Assembly: GCF_004796535.1 (NCBI RefSeq)
Contig: NZ_SPHY01000001.1
Location: 1 to 64,000, forward strand
DNA length: 64,000 nt
Direction: 5' to 3'
Origin: Sphingomonas flavalba
GTDB taxonomy: Bacteria > Pseudomonadota > Alphaproteobacteria > Sphingomonadales > Sphingomonadaceae
The notes beneath the pieces are model-generated. The model was not told where the DNA came from. It was given only the letters and a program-made list of their open reading frames with translations, and made no database searches. Shown in pieces: positions 1 through 9,150 of this stretch (its first letter is position 1; each line of letters opens with the position of its first letter). The position numbers and the translations under genes are program-made.

Positions 1-108
1 TTCGGCCGTCTCAAGGACTGGCGCCGCGTCGCCACGCGCTACGACCGGTGCCCGCAGGCCTTCTTCTCCGCCATCGCACTCGCAGCAACCGTCATCTTCT
101 GGCTCTGA
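1..108 (+). CDS. IS5-family transposase, C-terminal fragment (cut by window edge)
   Basis: The first 35 codons of the window, read in frame 1 up to TGA at 106-108, end in ...ATRYDR...FFSAIALAATVIFWL. This matches the C-terminal tail of IS5-family (IS427-like) DDE transposases, where a K/R-rich ATRYD segment is followed by a short hydrophobic end. The catalytic DDE residues lie upstream of the window, so activity cannot be judged. The gene points into the truncated acyltransferase gene on the other strand, and the stop codon sits a few bases before the presumed right terminal repeat of the element. Confidence 0.8.
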   Translation, partial: FGRLKDWRRVATRYDRCPQAFFSAIALAATVIFWL

Positions 109-124
109 TCAATGGGTCCTGACC
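1..124 (+). mobile_element. Right end of an IS5-family insertion sequence
   Basis: The segment holds the transposase C-terminus and, right after it, a terminal sequence GGGTCCTGACC at 114-124. The next four bases, CTAA, fit the YTAR target preference of this IS group, so the element probably ends at about 124. The left end and the partner target copy are outside the window. The boundary is inferred from the point where the neighbouring acyltransferase frame stops looking like its family. Confidence 0.65.
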
Positions 125-1104
125 CTAAGCGCCGCCAGCAACAGCGTCGCTACCGACAGCGCCGCCATCTCCGCCCCCGACGGCGGCTGAAGGCTGGCCA
201 CCCGCGCCAGCGCGAACAGCGGCTGGTGCCACAGATAGGCGGAATAGCTGATCAGCCCGATGAACACGATCGGCCGCAGCGACAGCAGTCGCCAGGTCAG
301 TGTGCCGGGGCGGCTGAACAGGATGACGCCGATCGTCCCTAGCACCGGCACGGCGGAGTAAAGGGACGGGCTCGGCGTATGCTCGTCGAACACGCACATC
401 GAACCGACGAGCAGCACCAGACTCACGAACGACAGCCATGGATCGAACGCCCGCGGCTTGCGCTCGATGTAGGAGCCAAGGCAGCCGACCATCAGCTCCC
501 ACGCGCGCGAGCTGAGCAGATAGAAGCTCGCCGCCGGATGGTGGCGCCAGCCATATTCCGATGCGACGAAGCTCGCCACGCCGATCAGCGCGATCGCCAG
601 CACCTGCCGGCGCTTGTCCAGCCGGATCAGCAGCACCAGCAGCAGTGGGAACAGGACGTAGAACTGTTCCTCGACGCCAAGGCTCCAGGTGTGGAGCAAC
701 GGCTTGAACGCGCTTTCCAGCTCCCAGTAGCCGGACGTCATCGCCAGCAGGATGTTGTTCGAAAACAGCAGCGTCGCGACAATGCTCTGTCCATAATTCT
801 GCCGGAAATCGGGCAGCATCAGGTACAGCGCGAACGGCGTGCAGCACAGGATGATGATCAGCAGCGCCGGCAGGATGCGCCGCGCGCGCCGTTCGTAGAA
901 ACCGAGCAGCGTGTAGCGCCCCGCCTCCATGTCCCGGCGCAGGATGGTGGTGATCAGATAGCCGGAAATGACGAAGAACATGTCGACGCCCAGGAAGCCG
1001 CCGCCAACGGCGCCGACGCCCGCATGAGCCAGGATGACCGATATGACGGCGATCGCGCGCAGCCCGTCGATGTCGGCCCGGTACTTCATCGCCTCCGCAG
1101 ACAT
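109..1104 (-). pseudogene. Acyltransferase-3 (OafA/YrhL-type) membrane protein, 3' end truncated by the IS
   Basis: The N-terminus (MKYRADIDGLRAIAVISVIL, then GVDMFFVISGYLI) is the hallmark of the acyltransferase-3 family, integral membrane enzymes that O-acylate polysaccharides or lipids at the inner membrane. Residues WSLGVEEQFYVLFPLL and ISYSAYLWHQPLF are further family signatures, and about ten hydrophobic helices are visible. Family members normally continue after the last helix with a WRFVEQPFR-like motif. Here the frame passes from LLLAAL straight into RVRTH-stop, whose last codons are IS terminal sequence. I chose ATG 1104 because AGGGGGTG lies a few bases upstream; an in-frame TTG at 1125 is less likely. 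The product may fold but lacks the normal end (and any SGNH domain), so it is called broken. Confidence 0.8.
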
Positions 1105-1369
1105 CGCACCCCCTGAACAACGCAAGGCAGACGCATGATACGTCTGCCTCCCGGCTTCGATAGCATTGCTGCCGTTCGCGAACGCTTAATCGTGCGCCGG
1201 GCACGGCCGAATACTCACCGCCGTCCGTTTCAGTCGGGCATGACGGTCCTGATGTCGAGCAGGAAAATCAGCCCCGCCGGTTCAGTTTGGGCCAGCCCGG
1301 CGGCGCGTGTCTGCCGCCGCCCCCTTTGACGCCCGCGTCGCTTGTGCAACGGTGCCGGGCGGAGGGCCC

Positions 1370-2518
1370 ATGCGCTACACCGATTGCCACAACGTCGCCG
1401 ATTTCCGCCATCTCGCCCGCCGCCGCCTGCCCGGCCCGGTGTTCCACTACATCGACGGCGCCGCCGACGACGAGTTGACCAAGGCGCGCAACACCGCCGC
1501 CTTCGACGCGTGCGATCTGGTGCCGAACGTCCTTGCCGGCATCGAGCAGGTCGACATGCGCACGACGATCATGGGCCGCGCCGTCGGCATGCCGCTGTTC
1601 CTGTCGCCTACGGCGCTGCAGCGGCTGTTCCACTGGCAGGGCGAACGCGCCGTAGCCCGCGCCGCGCAGGCGTTCGACACTTGGTTCGGCATCTCCAGCC
1701 TGGCGACGGTCAGCATCGAGGAGATCGGCCGGACGATAACCAGCCCCAAGCTGTTCCAGCTCTACGTCCACAAGGACCAGGGGCTGAACCGCTCGATGAT
1801 CGCGCGCTGCAAGGCGGCCGGGTTCGACGCGCTGGCGCTGACCGTCGACACCGCGATCGGCGGCAACCGCGAACGCTGCCTGCGCACCGGCTTCACGTCG
1901 CCGCCACGGCTGACCCCGCGCTCGGCGATCAGCTTCGCCACCCATCCGCGCTGGACGCTCAACTATCTATTCCGCGAACGCTTCGCACTGCCCAACCTCA
2001 ACACCCATGTCGCGGAAGGCAGCAACATCGCCCTGTCGGTCGCCGACTATTTCAACACCATGCTCGACCCGTCGCTGGACTGGAAAACGGCGGAGGCGAT
2101 CCGCGCCGAATGGGGCGGCCCGTTCTGCCTGAAAGGCGTGATGTCGGTGGAGGACGCACGCCGCGCCGTCGCCATCGGCGCCAGCGCGATCATGGTCTCC
2201 AACCATGGCGGCCGCCAGCTCGACGGCAGCCGTGCCCCGTTCGACCAGCTTGCCGAGATCGTCGACGCGGTCGGCGACAGGATCGAGGTGATCTGCGACG
2301 GCGGCATCACCCGGGGCAGCCATGTGCTGAAGGCCCTGTCGGTCGGCGCCACCGGCTGCTCCGGCGGGCGGCTCTATCTCTACGCCCTCGCCGCCGCCGG
2401 CCAGCAGGGCGTGGAACGCATCATCGGCCGCTTGCGCGACGAGATCGAACGCGACATGAAATTGATGGGGGCGCCCAACCTCGCCGCCCTCACCCGCGCG
2501 AACCTGCGCTGGCGCTGA
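1370..2518 (+). CDS. lldD: FMN-dependent alpha-hydroxy-acid dehydrogenase (L-lactate dehydrogenase type)
   Basis: A 382-residue TIM-barrel flavoprotein that oxidises an L-2-hydroxy acid such as L-lactate to the keto acid. FHYIDGAADDE near the N-terminus, SNHGGRQLDG with the catalytic His at about residue 279, and the FMN-binding DGGITRGSHV fit the family. The segment after the FMN site reads ACSGGR-like (GCSGGRLYLYAL) rather than IGRP; I believe this is a sub-family trait rather than damage. ATG 1370 is chosen because GGAGGG lies at 1361-1366; the longer frame from 1307 has no family-like sequence before it. Substrate (lactate, mandelate or another hydroxy acid) cannot be fixed from sequence alone. 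It stands alone, flanked by repeats downstream. Confidence 0.8.
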   Translation: MRYTDCHNVADFRHLARRRLPGPVFHYIDGAADDELTKARNTAAFDACDLVPNVLAGIEQVDMRTTIMGRAVGMPLFLSPTALQRLFHWQGERAVARAAQAFDTWFGISSLATVSIEEIGRTITSPKLFQLYVHKDQGLNRSMIARCKAAGFDALALTVDTAIGGNRERCLRTGFTSPPRLTPRSAISFATHPRWTLNYLFRERFALPNLNTHVAEGSNIALSVADYFNTMLDPSLDWKTAEAIRAEWGGPFCLKGVMSVEDARRAVAIGASAIMVSNHGGRQLDGSRAPFDQLAEIVDAVGDRIEVICDGGITRGSHVLKALSVGATGCSGGRLYLYALAAAGQQGVERIIGRLRDEIERDMKLMGAPNLAALTRANLRWR

Positions 2519-2551
2519 CCAGGACGCCACCGAACGCTGTCAGGGGCACCA

Positions 2552-2693
2552 GTCCTTCGACTTCGCTCGGGATGGACGGATCGGAAGGAGGACACACCCC
2601 CGCGCGCCACCGCGACACCCCACCGTGCCACCTCCTGATCCCATCTCAAAACGCCCAACCTGCCCCCCACCGTCCATCGAGCGAAGTCGAGGG
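2552..2693. repeat. Inverted pair of a dispersed intergenic repeat
   Basis: The 205-bp gap between lldD and creD has no plausible gene. It contains two oppositely oriented copies of one element. The left copy (2552-2579) reads CCTTCGACTTCGCTCGGGAT and on to GGACGG. The right copy (2670-2693) reads CGTCCATCGAGCGAAGTCGA. Together they could form a long cruciform or an RNA hairpin between the convergent genes. Confidence 0.6.
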
Positions 2694-2723
2694 TCGCACC
2701 ACAGCCGGGAACGACAAACCCCC

Positions 2724-4127
2724 TCACCCGGAAACCGCGCCATCCCCGTCGTCGCGCCGCCCGCCCCAGTCGATCCGCCGGGTCGCGTACATCACCACGC
2801 CCAGCGCCACGAACAGCATCAGCGCACCGATCAGCAGCGCATAGGCTTCCAGGCTGAGCAGCACATACAGCACTGCATAGAGCGCGATCAGCAGCCCGCC
2901 GATATACCACGCCCGGCGCCAGCTTTTCAGCACCGCCGCCGAATAAGCGCCGATCTGGACGATGATCGCGGCGCTGGCGATCAGATAGGCGGCGGTGAAG
3001 CCGACGATCTCGGCCAGCGCCAGCAGCAGCACGAAGAACAGCACCAACCCGACGCCGACCAGCAGATATTCCGCCCCGGCCACCCGCACCCCGGCAATCA
3101 CGTCGAACATCAGGAAAGCGAGGAAAGTGAAGCCGATGAACAGGAAACCGTATTTTACCGCCCGGTTGACCTGCGAATAGAGGTCGACCGGCTGGATCAG
3201 CGTCACCCGCGCCTCCCGATCGCCCGCCTCGGCGCCCAGATAGCCGCGCCGCGCTACGCCGTTGCCGGTATCCGCGTCGGCAGCGCCGGTGGTGACCAGC
3301 GCCCGGCCAAGCGCCAGATTGCCCACCCGCCACGTCGCGGTGAAGCCGTCCGCGCTTACTTGCCGCGTCGCCGGCAGGAAGCCGCCCTGGAAGCTCGGGT
3401 GCGGCCAGGGCGAGGCCACCGTCCAACGCGTGTCGCCGGCCTGCGGGCTGAGGGTCAGCCAGCCATTGCCGCGAAACGCGTAGCTGAACGTCGCGCCCAG
3501 CGTGCCGCCGCGCAGCGCCGACGCATCCAGCCGGGCGAAGAAGCCGGACCCACCGGTGTCGCCCGGCCCCTTGCCGGGTTGCAGCACCAGCGGGCGCCCG
3601 TCGGCGGCAACCTGCGGCGGCGGGCCGAACAGGCCGCGCGCATCGGCCAGTCCGAAACGAATCTCGGCCCGGTCGAAGGCGATGCTGTCGAGCGCGACGC
3701 CCAGCCGGGCAAGGTCGGCGGGCAGCGCGAACCGCGCCTGCCCCTGCACCGCCGCTTCATAAACCACCGCTTCGTAGATCGATCGGGTGCGGCGCTCCGG
3801 CTTGATGCGGGCGTCGATCATGGCCACCTCGGGCGCGACGGTCAGCGCGCGCCACACTGATGTCGATTTGGTCACCTGCCGCCCGCCTTCGCTGACCGTC
3901 TCGGTCGCCTGGTCGAGATAGGGGATGACCAGCAGCGGCCCGGCAATGGTCTGGGGCCCGCCCCAGCCCTCGGCAATCGACGCGCGCGCCGTTTCCGACT
4001 GGGACTGCCGGTCGTAGACCATCAGGTAGACGGAAAAGAGCGGGACGGCGAGCGCCAGCCCGATTAGGATGACGACGATCAGCTTACCGCCCGGTGTCCG
4101 CTCGCCCTTCGCCGCCATCGCCGCCAT
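2724..4127 (-). CDS. creD: CreD-family inner membrane protein
   Basis: A 467-residue protein of the CreD family (E. coli CreD is an inner-membrane protein of the CreBC regulon, linked to envelope integrity; its biochemical role is unknown). Residues about 15-38 form an N-terminal signal anchor. A long periplasmic beta-rich domain follows (GGPQTIAGPLLVIPYLDQ, then PERRTRSIYEAVVYEA), and six or so hydrophobic segments fill the C-terminal 150 residues, the family's normal layout. ATG 4127 has GGGAGACGG upstream; a second in-frame ATG is at 4118. It lies on the same strand, 89 bp downstream of sdhA, with a small hairpin in between, and may be partly read from the sdh promoter. No creBC two-component genes are in the window. 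Confidence 0.85.
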   Translation of the reverse strand: MAAMAAKGERTPGGKLIVVILIGLALAVPLFSVYLMVYDRQSQSETARASIAEGWGGPQTIAGPLLVIPYLDQATETVSEGGRQVTKSTSVWRALTVAPEVAMIDARIKPERRTRSIYEAVVYEAAVQGQARFALPADLARLGVALDSIAFDRAEIRFGLADARGLFGPPPQVAADGRPLVLQPGKGPGDTGGSGFFARLDASALRGGTLGATFSYAFRGNGWLTLSPQAGDTRWTVASPWPHPSFQGGFLPATRQVSADGFTATWRVGNLALGRALVTTGAADADTGNGVARRGYLGAEAGDREARVTLIQPVDLYSQVNRAVKYGFLFIGFTFLAFLMFDVIAGVRVAGAEYLLVGVGLVLFFVLLLALAEIVGFTAAYLIASAAIIVQIGAYSAAVLKSWRRAWYIGGLLIALYAVLYVLLSLEAYALLIGALMLFVALGVVMYATRRIDWGGRRDDGDGAVSG

Positions 4128-4136
4128 CGCCGCCCG

Positions 4137-4157
4137 TCTCCCGTTGCAAGCGGGAGA
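4137..4157. terminator. Small hairpin between sdhA and creD
   Basis: TCTCCCG at 4137-4143 and CGGGAGA at 4151-4157 are perfect inverted arms around a 7-base loop, lying between the sdhA stop and the creD start on the minus strand. No T-run follows, and the arm overlaps the creD ribosome-binding region (GGGAGA), so it could also limit creD translation. Confidence 0.35.
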
Positions 4158-4216
4158 TCGGACAGCAAAACCGCCCGACGATCAAGCCACGCTTTGTCGC
4201 ACGTTGTCGCGGCCGC

Positions 4217-6007
4217 TTAGTAGACCCGCTTTTTCGGCACGATATACTCGATCTCGTCGGTCAGCGTGTAGCTGTGCACCGGCCGGTAATCGATCGACAC
4301 CTTGTGGTCCGGCGTCAGGCTGACCACGGTGTGTTTCATCCAGTGGGCGTCGTCGCGCTCCGGATAATCCTCGTGCATGTGGGCGCCGCGGCTTTCGGTG
4401 CGGTTGGCGGCGGAATGCATCGTCACCACCGCCTGGCCGATCAGATTGTCCAGTTCCAGCGTCTCGATCAGGTCGGTGTTCCAGATCAGGCTGCGATCGG
4501 TGACGTGGATATCGTCCATCCGCTTCGCGACCACGTCGATATGGGTTTTACCTTCTTCCATCAGCTCGGTGGTGCGGAACACCGCCGCGTGCTTCTGCAT
4601 CGTGTGCTGCATGTCAAGCCGGACCTCGGCGGTCGGCGATCCGCCATCGGCGTAGCGGAACTTGTCGAGCCGGGCGAGCGCCGCCTCCTCCGACCCGGCC
4701 GGCAGCGGCTTCGACGGACTGCCGGGCTTGACGATCTCGGCGATGCGGTGGCCGGTCGCGCGGCCGAACACCACAAGGTCGATCAGCGAATTGGAACCAA
4801 GCCGGTTGGCGCCGTGGACCGAAACGCAGGCCGCCTCGCCGACCGCGAACAGGCCGGGGACGACGGCGTCCGGGTTGCCGTCGCGCAACTGGACGACCTC
4901 GCCGTGATAATTGGTCGGGATGCCGCCCATATTGTAGTGGACGGTCGGCACCACCGGCAGCGGCCCGCGCGTCAGGTCGACGCCGGCGAAGATCTTGCCG
5001 GTCTCGGTAATGCCGGGCAGCCGCTCGTGCAGCACCTTCGGGTCTATATGATCGAGGTGCAGGTAGATATGGTCCTTGTTCTTGCCGACGCCGCGTCCCT
5101 CGCGGATTTCCATCGCCATCGAACGCGACACCACGTCCCGGCTGGCGAGGTCCTTCGCCGACGGGGCATAGCGCTCCATGAAGCGCTCGCCTTCCGAGTT
5201 GGTCAGGTAACCGCCCTCGCCGCGCGCGCCTTCGGTGATCAGCACGCCGGCGCCGTAGATGCCGGTCGGGTGGAACTGGACGAACTCCATGTCCTGCAGC
5301 GCAAGCCCCGCGCGCAGCGCCATGCCTCCGCCGTCGCCGGTGCAGGTATGCGCCGACGTCGCGGAAAAATAGGCACGGCCGTAGCCGCCGGTCGCCAGCA
5401 CCACCGCGTGCGAGCGGAAGCGGTGGATGGTGCCGTCCTCCATGCACAGCGCGATGACGCCGCGGCAGGCGCCGTCCTCCATGATCAGGTCGAGCGCGAA
5501 ATATTCGATGAAGAAGTCGGAATCGTAGCGCAGGCTCTGCTGGTACAGCGTGTGCAGCATCGCGTGGCCGGTGCGGTCGGCGGCGGCGCAGGTGCGCTGC
5601 GCGGCGGGGCCGGCGCCCATGTTCTGCATCATCCCGCCGAACGGGCGCTGGTAGATGCGACCGTCCTCGGTGCGGCTGAACGGCATGCCGGCATGTTCCA
5701 GCTCGTAGACCGCCGCCGGCGCCTCGCGGACCATATATTCGATCGCGTCCTGGTCGCCCAGCCAGTCGGACCCCTTGACGGTGTCGTACATGTGCCAGGT
5801 CCAGTGGTCCGGGCTCATATTGCCCAGGCTGGCGGCGATGCCGCCCTGCGCCGCGACGGTGTGGCTGCGCGTCGGGAACACCTTGGTGATGCAGGCGGTC
5901 TTCAGGCCCTTCTCGGCGATGCCCATCGTCGCGCGTAGACCGGATCCGCCGGCCCCGACCACCACGGCATCATAGACGTGATCGATGATCTTGTAGGCGT
6001 CGGCCAT
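4217..6007 (-). CDS. sdhA: Succinate dehydrogenase flavoprotein subunit
   Basis: 596 residues, the usual SdhA length. It oxidises succinate to fumarate with covalently bound FAD in complex II of the TCA cycle and respiratory chain, on the cytoplasmic face of the inner membrane. The FAD dinucleotide-binding GAGGSG is at residues 18-23. The FAD-attachment His is His49 in [11 protein letters not shown], and HPTGIYGAG and TEGARGEGG carry active-site residues. The ATG overlaps the sdhD stop by one base (TAATG), so the two are translationally coupled. The iron-sulfur subunit gene sdhB, which commonly follows, is absent here; creD follows instead. Confidence 0.97.
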   Translation of the reverse strand: MADAYKIIDHVYDAVVVGAGGSGLRATMGIAEKGLKTACITKVFPTRSHTVAAQGGIAASLGNMSPDHWTWHMYDTVKGSDWLGDQDAIEYMVREAPAAVYELEHAGMPFSRTEDGRIYQRPFGGMMQNMGAGPAAQRTCAAADRTGHAMLHTLYQQSLRYDSDFFIEYFALDLIMEDGACRGVIALCMEDGTIHRFRSHAVVLATGGYGRAYFSATSAHTCTGDGGGMALRAGLALQDMEFVQFHPTGIYGAGVLITEGARGEGGYLTNSEGERFMERYAPSAKDLASRDVVSRSMAMEIREGRGVGKNKDHIYLHLDHIDPKVLHERLPGITETGKIFAGVDLTRGPLPVVPTVHYNMGGIPTNYHGEVVQLRDGNPDAVVPGLFAVGEAACVSVHGANRLGSNSLIDLVVFGRATGHRIAEIVKPGSPSKPLPAGSEEAALARLDKFRYADGGSPTAEVRLDMQHTMQKHAAVFRTTELMEEGKTHIDVVAKRMDDIHVTDRSLIWNTDLIETLELDNLIGQAVVTMHSAANRTESRGAHMHEDYPERDDAHWMKHTVVSLTPDHKVSIDYRPVHSYTLTDEIEYIVPKKRVY

Positions 6008-6396
6008 TATGCGTGTGTCCCGGTAAAGGCGATCTTGAGGACCGAGAAGGCAGCAACCGCACCCAGCCCGATCACATAGGCGTTGAGCAGGATGAGGGCG
6101 CCGATCTTCAGCCCCTCGTCATGGACGTAGTCCTCTATCGTCACCTGCAGCCCCAGGCGGATGTGATAGAAGACGGACGCGATCAGCAGCAGCATCGGCA
6201 CCGCCGCCACTGGCTGGGTCAACCACAACACGATCGTCGCATGGTCGAAATTGGGCAGCCTCAACAGCGACACGACGAACCAGATCATCAGCGCGACGTT
6301 GAAGGTCGCGGTCATCCGCTGGTGCCAGAAATGGCCGACGCCCGCCTTCGCGGAGCCGAGGCCGCGCACCCGGCCGAGTTCGGTCCCGCCGCCCAT
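6007..6396 (-). CDS. sdhD: Succinate dehydrogenase membrane anchor subunit
   Basis: 129 residues with three hydrophobic helices (about 30-50, 60-80 and 98-122). It carries the conserved H-R-x6-E-D-Y-like stretch ([18 protein letters not shown]) that helps bind haem and ubiquinone in complex II. It anchors SdhA/SdhB to the inner membrane together with SdhC. The start ATG at 6396 overlaps the sdhC stop by one base, and its own stop overlaps the sdhA start by one base, so sdhC-sdhD-sdhA is tightly coupled. The longer upstream frame only reads through sdhC in another frame. Confidence 0.93.
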   Translation of the reverse strand: MGGGTELGRVRGLGSAKAGVGHFWHQRMTATFNVALMIWFVVSLLRLPNFDHATIVLWLTQPVAAVPMLLLIASVFYHIRLGLQVTIEDYVHDEGLKIGALILLNAYVIGLGAVAAFSVLKIAFTGTHA

Positions 6397-6806
6397 TACA
6401 GCATCCCCCTGAACACGTAGAGCCAGACCGCCGCCGTCGCCGCGACGGAGATGAACAGCGTCGCGATCGACCAGGCCCGGTTGGCCTTCAGCTCGTAACC
6501 GACGCCGGTGTCGAGGATCAGGTGGCGGATGCCGCTGCACAGATGCTGGAACAGCGACCAGGTCAGGCCGACGCCGACCACCGTCGCGGCAATGCCGACC
6601 CACGGCGTCGCCAGGCAACCCAGCAGGCGCTGGTACGCCTCCGGCCCGCCGGCGACGGCTGCCAGCCAGCAGGTCAGCAGCAGCGCGCCGCCAACCGCCA
6701 GTGCGATCCCGGTCGCGCGGTGCAGGATGGAGACCAGCATATGCGGCCCCCACTTCCAGATGGTCAGATGCGGCGACAGCGGTCGCGCGGGGTTTCGGTG
6801 TGCCAT
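6396..6806 (-). CDS. sdhC: Succinate dehydrogenase cytochrome b556 subunit
   Basis: 136 residues, three membrane helices. The N-terminal RPLSPHLTIWKW followed by SILHRATGIAL is the SdhC signature (ubiquinone-site residues Ser and Arg). His88 and His95 in FQHLCSGIRHLILD are in the region that supplies the haem b ligand. It is first in the sdhC-D-A operon; the promoter must lie in the 155 bp shared with the divergent MCP gene starting at 6962, although I could not pick out a clear -35/-10. Confidence 0.95.
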   Translation of the reverse strand: MAHRNPARPLSPHLTIWKWGPHMLVSILHRATGIALAVGGALLLTCWLAAVAGGPEAYQRLLGCLATPWVGIAATVVGVGLTWSLFQHLCSGIRHLILDTGVGYELKANRAWSIATLFISVAATAAVWLYVFRGML

Positions 6807-6961
6807 GGCATTCCCGTGAATGGTCGGAACGGGTGCGTCTTAGCGCAAGCACGGCGCCACGCAACCATTGGCGACAATTCAGCGGATGATTAACCCCTGC
6901 TTTACCGGCCGGGCGTAACGCTGGCGGCGCCGGGGCGCCCCGGCCAGGCGGAGTGAACGGG

Positions 6962-8329
6962 ATGGCGGCAACCAACGAGATGAGCGCCGAAATGGCGGCG
7001 GCCCTGAAGGCGATTCGCATCCCTCTCGCCAGCCGGCTGGCCGATTTCGACCGCGACGGCCAGTTCGCCGACATCTGCCGCGAAGCCGGGGCCCTCCTCC
7101 AGGGCGAGGAACCGCGGCTGGCCCAGGATTTCTGCGAATTCTTCAACAGTTCGCCGCATGTGACGGACAAGATCAGCGGGGCCCTGCTCGAACGGGCGCT
7201 GGCGACCGCGGCCGACTATACGCGGATGCGCTATGCCGATCCGATGGCGCAGGACTGGGCCGACATGGCGCGCGACTACGCCCGCTGGACGCTGCGGGTC
7301 GGCATCCCGCAGGCGACGCTGCTCGCGGCCCTTGCCCATGTCCACAGCCATGCGCTCACCAGCATCCGCCAAAAGGTCGGCGACGACGACGCCCGTTTCA
7401 TGCGACTCGCCGACGCGGTGCTGCGCCTGTCGTTGCTCGAGGCGGAAATCATGTCCGCCTATGTCGCCGAATACGAAGCGACCCGTGTCCGCTTCGAACG
7501 CGGCCAGCATGCCGATCTGTTCAAGGACCGGATCGCATCCGAAGTGTCGACCACCTTCGGCCTTGGCGAGGCATTGCGCGCCCAGGCCAAGGACGCATCC
7601 GAATCCGCGCGCGGCATGCTCGGCAAGGCATCTGAAGTCGCCGCCGCCGCCGAACAATCGGCCATCGCGATGCGCGAGGCGGCACACACCGCCGCCGGCC
7701 TGATCCGCGCCATCGAGGAAGCCCGCGGCGAAGTCGAGGTCGCCGCCGGAGTCGCGACCCGCGCCGCCGAACAGGCGACGACCGCCGTCGACATGTCGGA
7801 ACAGTTGAGCGGCCACGCCCAGTCGATCGAATCGATCCTCGGCCTGATCCGCGACATCGCCGGCCAGACCAACCTGCTCGCCCTCAACGCGACAATCGAG
7901 GCGGCCCGCGCCGGCGACGCCGGCCGCGGTTTCGCCGTCGTCGCGCAGGAAGTGAAGAGCCTCGCCAACCAGACGGCGCGCGCCACCGACGACATCGCCG
8001 CGCGCATCGCCACCATCCAGTCGGCGACGCGCACCACCGTCGACGCCAACGGATCGATCCGCGACACGGTCAGCGACGTGCAGCGCTCCGCCGACCGCAT
8101 CCGCACCGCCATGGAAACCCAGGCGCATACCGTGACGATGATCACCGCCGCCGTCGACGAAACCGCGCTCGCCGCCGACTCGATGTCGACGACGATCGCC
8201 TCGATCCGCGCCGACACCGAAAATGTCGCGTCGGAGATCGACCAGCTCGAAACCGGCTTCCGCAAGGTCGACACCCAACTGTGCGACCTGAAGCGCGCCG
8301 CCGACGACTACGTCCGCATGGTCGCCTAG
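6962..8329 (+). CDS. Soluble methyl-accepting chemotaxis-type sensor with globin-like N-terminal domain
   Basis: 455 residues with no membrane segment. The C-terminal half is an MCP signalling domain: the hairpin tip [20 protein letters not shown] and [16 protein letters not shown] are clear at about residues 300-340, with heptad-rich flanks. The N-terminal 170 residues are all-helical and resemble the sensor domain of globin-coupled sensors (HemAT-like, protoglobin fold). However, the usual proximal-His motif (H-x-x-I-G-L) reads TLRVGI here, so haem binding is doubtful. The ATG at 6962 has GGAG about ten bases upstream; a GTG at 6953 is the alternative. No che or motility genes are nearby, so it may feed a distant chemosensory array or a non-motility pathway. 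It is transcribed divergently from sdhCDA. Confidence 0.8.
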   Translation: MAATNEMSAEMAAALKAIRIPLASRLADFDRDGQFADICREAGALLQGEEPRLAQDFCEFFNSSPHVTDKISGALLERALATAADYTRMRYADPMAQDWADMARDYARWTLRVGIPQATLLAALAHVHSHALTSIRQKVGDDDARFMRLADAVLRLSLLEAEIMSAYVAEYEATRVRFERGQHADLFKDRIASEVSTTFGLGEALRAQAKDASESARGMLGKASEVAAAAEQSAIAMREAAHTAAGLIRAIEEARGEVEVAAGVATRAAEQATTAVDMSEQLSGHAQSIESILGLIRDIAGQTNLLALNATIEAARAGDAGRGFAVVAQEVKSLANQTARATDDIAARIATIQSATRTTVDANGSIRDTVSDVQRSADRIRTAMETQAHTVTMITAAVDETALAADSMSTTIASIRADTENVASEIDQLETGFRKVDTQLCDLKRAADDYVRMVA

Positions 8330-8349
8330 CCCAGCGCCCAGCCCCTCCC

Positions 8350-8378
8350 CGTCATTGCGAGCGCAGCGAAGCAATCCA
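8350..8378. repeat. Dispersed repeat unit (ATTGCGAGC...AAGCAATCC)
   Basis: Between the MCP gene and the SDR lies a unit whose ends ATTGCGAGC and GAAGCAATCC belong to a repeat family. Related units are at 35622-35655 and 45840-45872, in reverse orientation. Each carries ATTGC at one end and GCAAT at the other around a short GC-rich palindrome. Confidence 0.55.
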
Positions 8379-8469
8379 TAGCCCCCGGCATTGCCCACCG
8401 CCCGCGCCCGCTTCGGCGCCGTGCCCGCCACCGCTTCCACCGGGGCGGAACAGCCTATAAGGCGGCGGC

Positions 8470-9150
8470 ATGACCGCTATCCTCCTCACCGGCGCCACGC
8501 GCGGCATCGGCGCTGCCTGCGCCGACGCCTTCGCCGGCCAGCGCCTGTTCGGCACCGGCAGCGCCGACGGCGACCTGGCCGATCCAGCCACCCCCGCCCG
8601 GCTCTGGCAGACGGCGCTCGACGCGCTCGGCGGCCGGGTCGACGTGCTGGTCAACAATGCCGGGATCTTCGAAGCGACGCCGCTCGACAGCGCCGACGAC
8701 GCCTGGCTCGCCGGCTGGGAGCGCACGCTGCAGGTCAACCTGACCGCCGCCGCCCAGCTCTGCCGCCTCGCCGTCCGCCATTTCCAGGCGCAGGGCGGCG
8801 GGCGCATCGTCAACGTCGCCAGCCGCGCCGCCTATCGCGGCGACAGCCCGGCCCACTGGCATTACGCGGCGGCCAAGGCCGGCATGGTGGCGATGACCAA
8901 GACGATCGCGCGCGGCTACGCCCGCGACGGCGTCTACGCCTTCGCCGTCTGCCCCGGCTTCACGATGACCGGCATGGCCGACGACTATCTCGCCAGCCGC
9001 GGCGGCGCGGCGCTGCTCGCCGACATCCCGCTCGGCAAGGTCGCCGATCCGGCGGAGGTCGCCTCGGCCGTCCGCTATCTGGCGCTCGAAGCGCCGCCGT
9101 CGATGACCGGCGCGGTCCTCGACGTCAACGGCGCCTCCTATGTCCGATAG
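8470..9150 (+). CDS. Short-chain dehydrogenase/reductase (SDR)
   Basis: 226 residues, a classical SDR. It has TGATRGIG at residues 7-14 (NAD(P) binding), NNAG at about 65, and the catalytic Ser in VNVASRAAY with YAAAK about 15 residues later. Substrate is unknown. The stop overlaps the start of prmA by 11 bp, so the two are co-transcribed and probably translationally coupled. No specific pathway is suggested by the neighbours. Confidence 0.85.
   Translation: MTAILLTGATRGIGAACADAFAGQRLFGTGSADGDLADPATPARLWQTALDALGGRVDVLVNNAGIFEATPLDSADDAWLAGWERTLQVNLTAAAQLCRLAVRHFQAQGGGRIVNVASRAAYRGDSPAHWHYAAAKAGMVAMTKTIARGYARDGVYAFAVCPGFTMTGMADDYLASRGGAALLADIPLGKVADPAEVASAVRYLALEAPPSMTGAVLDVNGASYVR

Noticed and set aside
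1135-1329. A 64-codon plus-strand frame before lldD
   Set aside because: No ribosome-binding site, atypical composition, and it ends within the lldD upstream region.
2625-3860. A 411-codon plus-strand frame opposite creD
   Set aside because: Antisense shadow of creD; its Gln/Arg/His-rich residues show no domain.
4094-5938. A 614-codon plus-strand frame opposite sdhA
   Set aside because: It lies entirely antisense to sdhA with the same high-GC shadow composition and no domain features.
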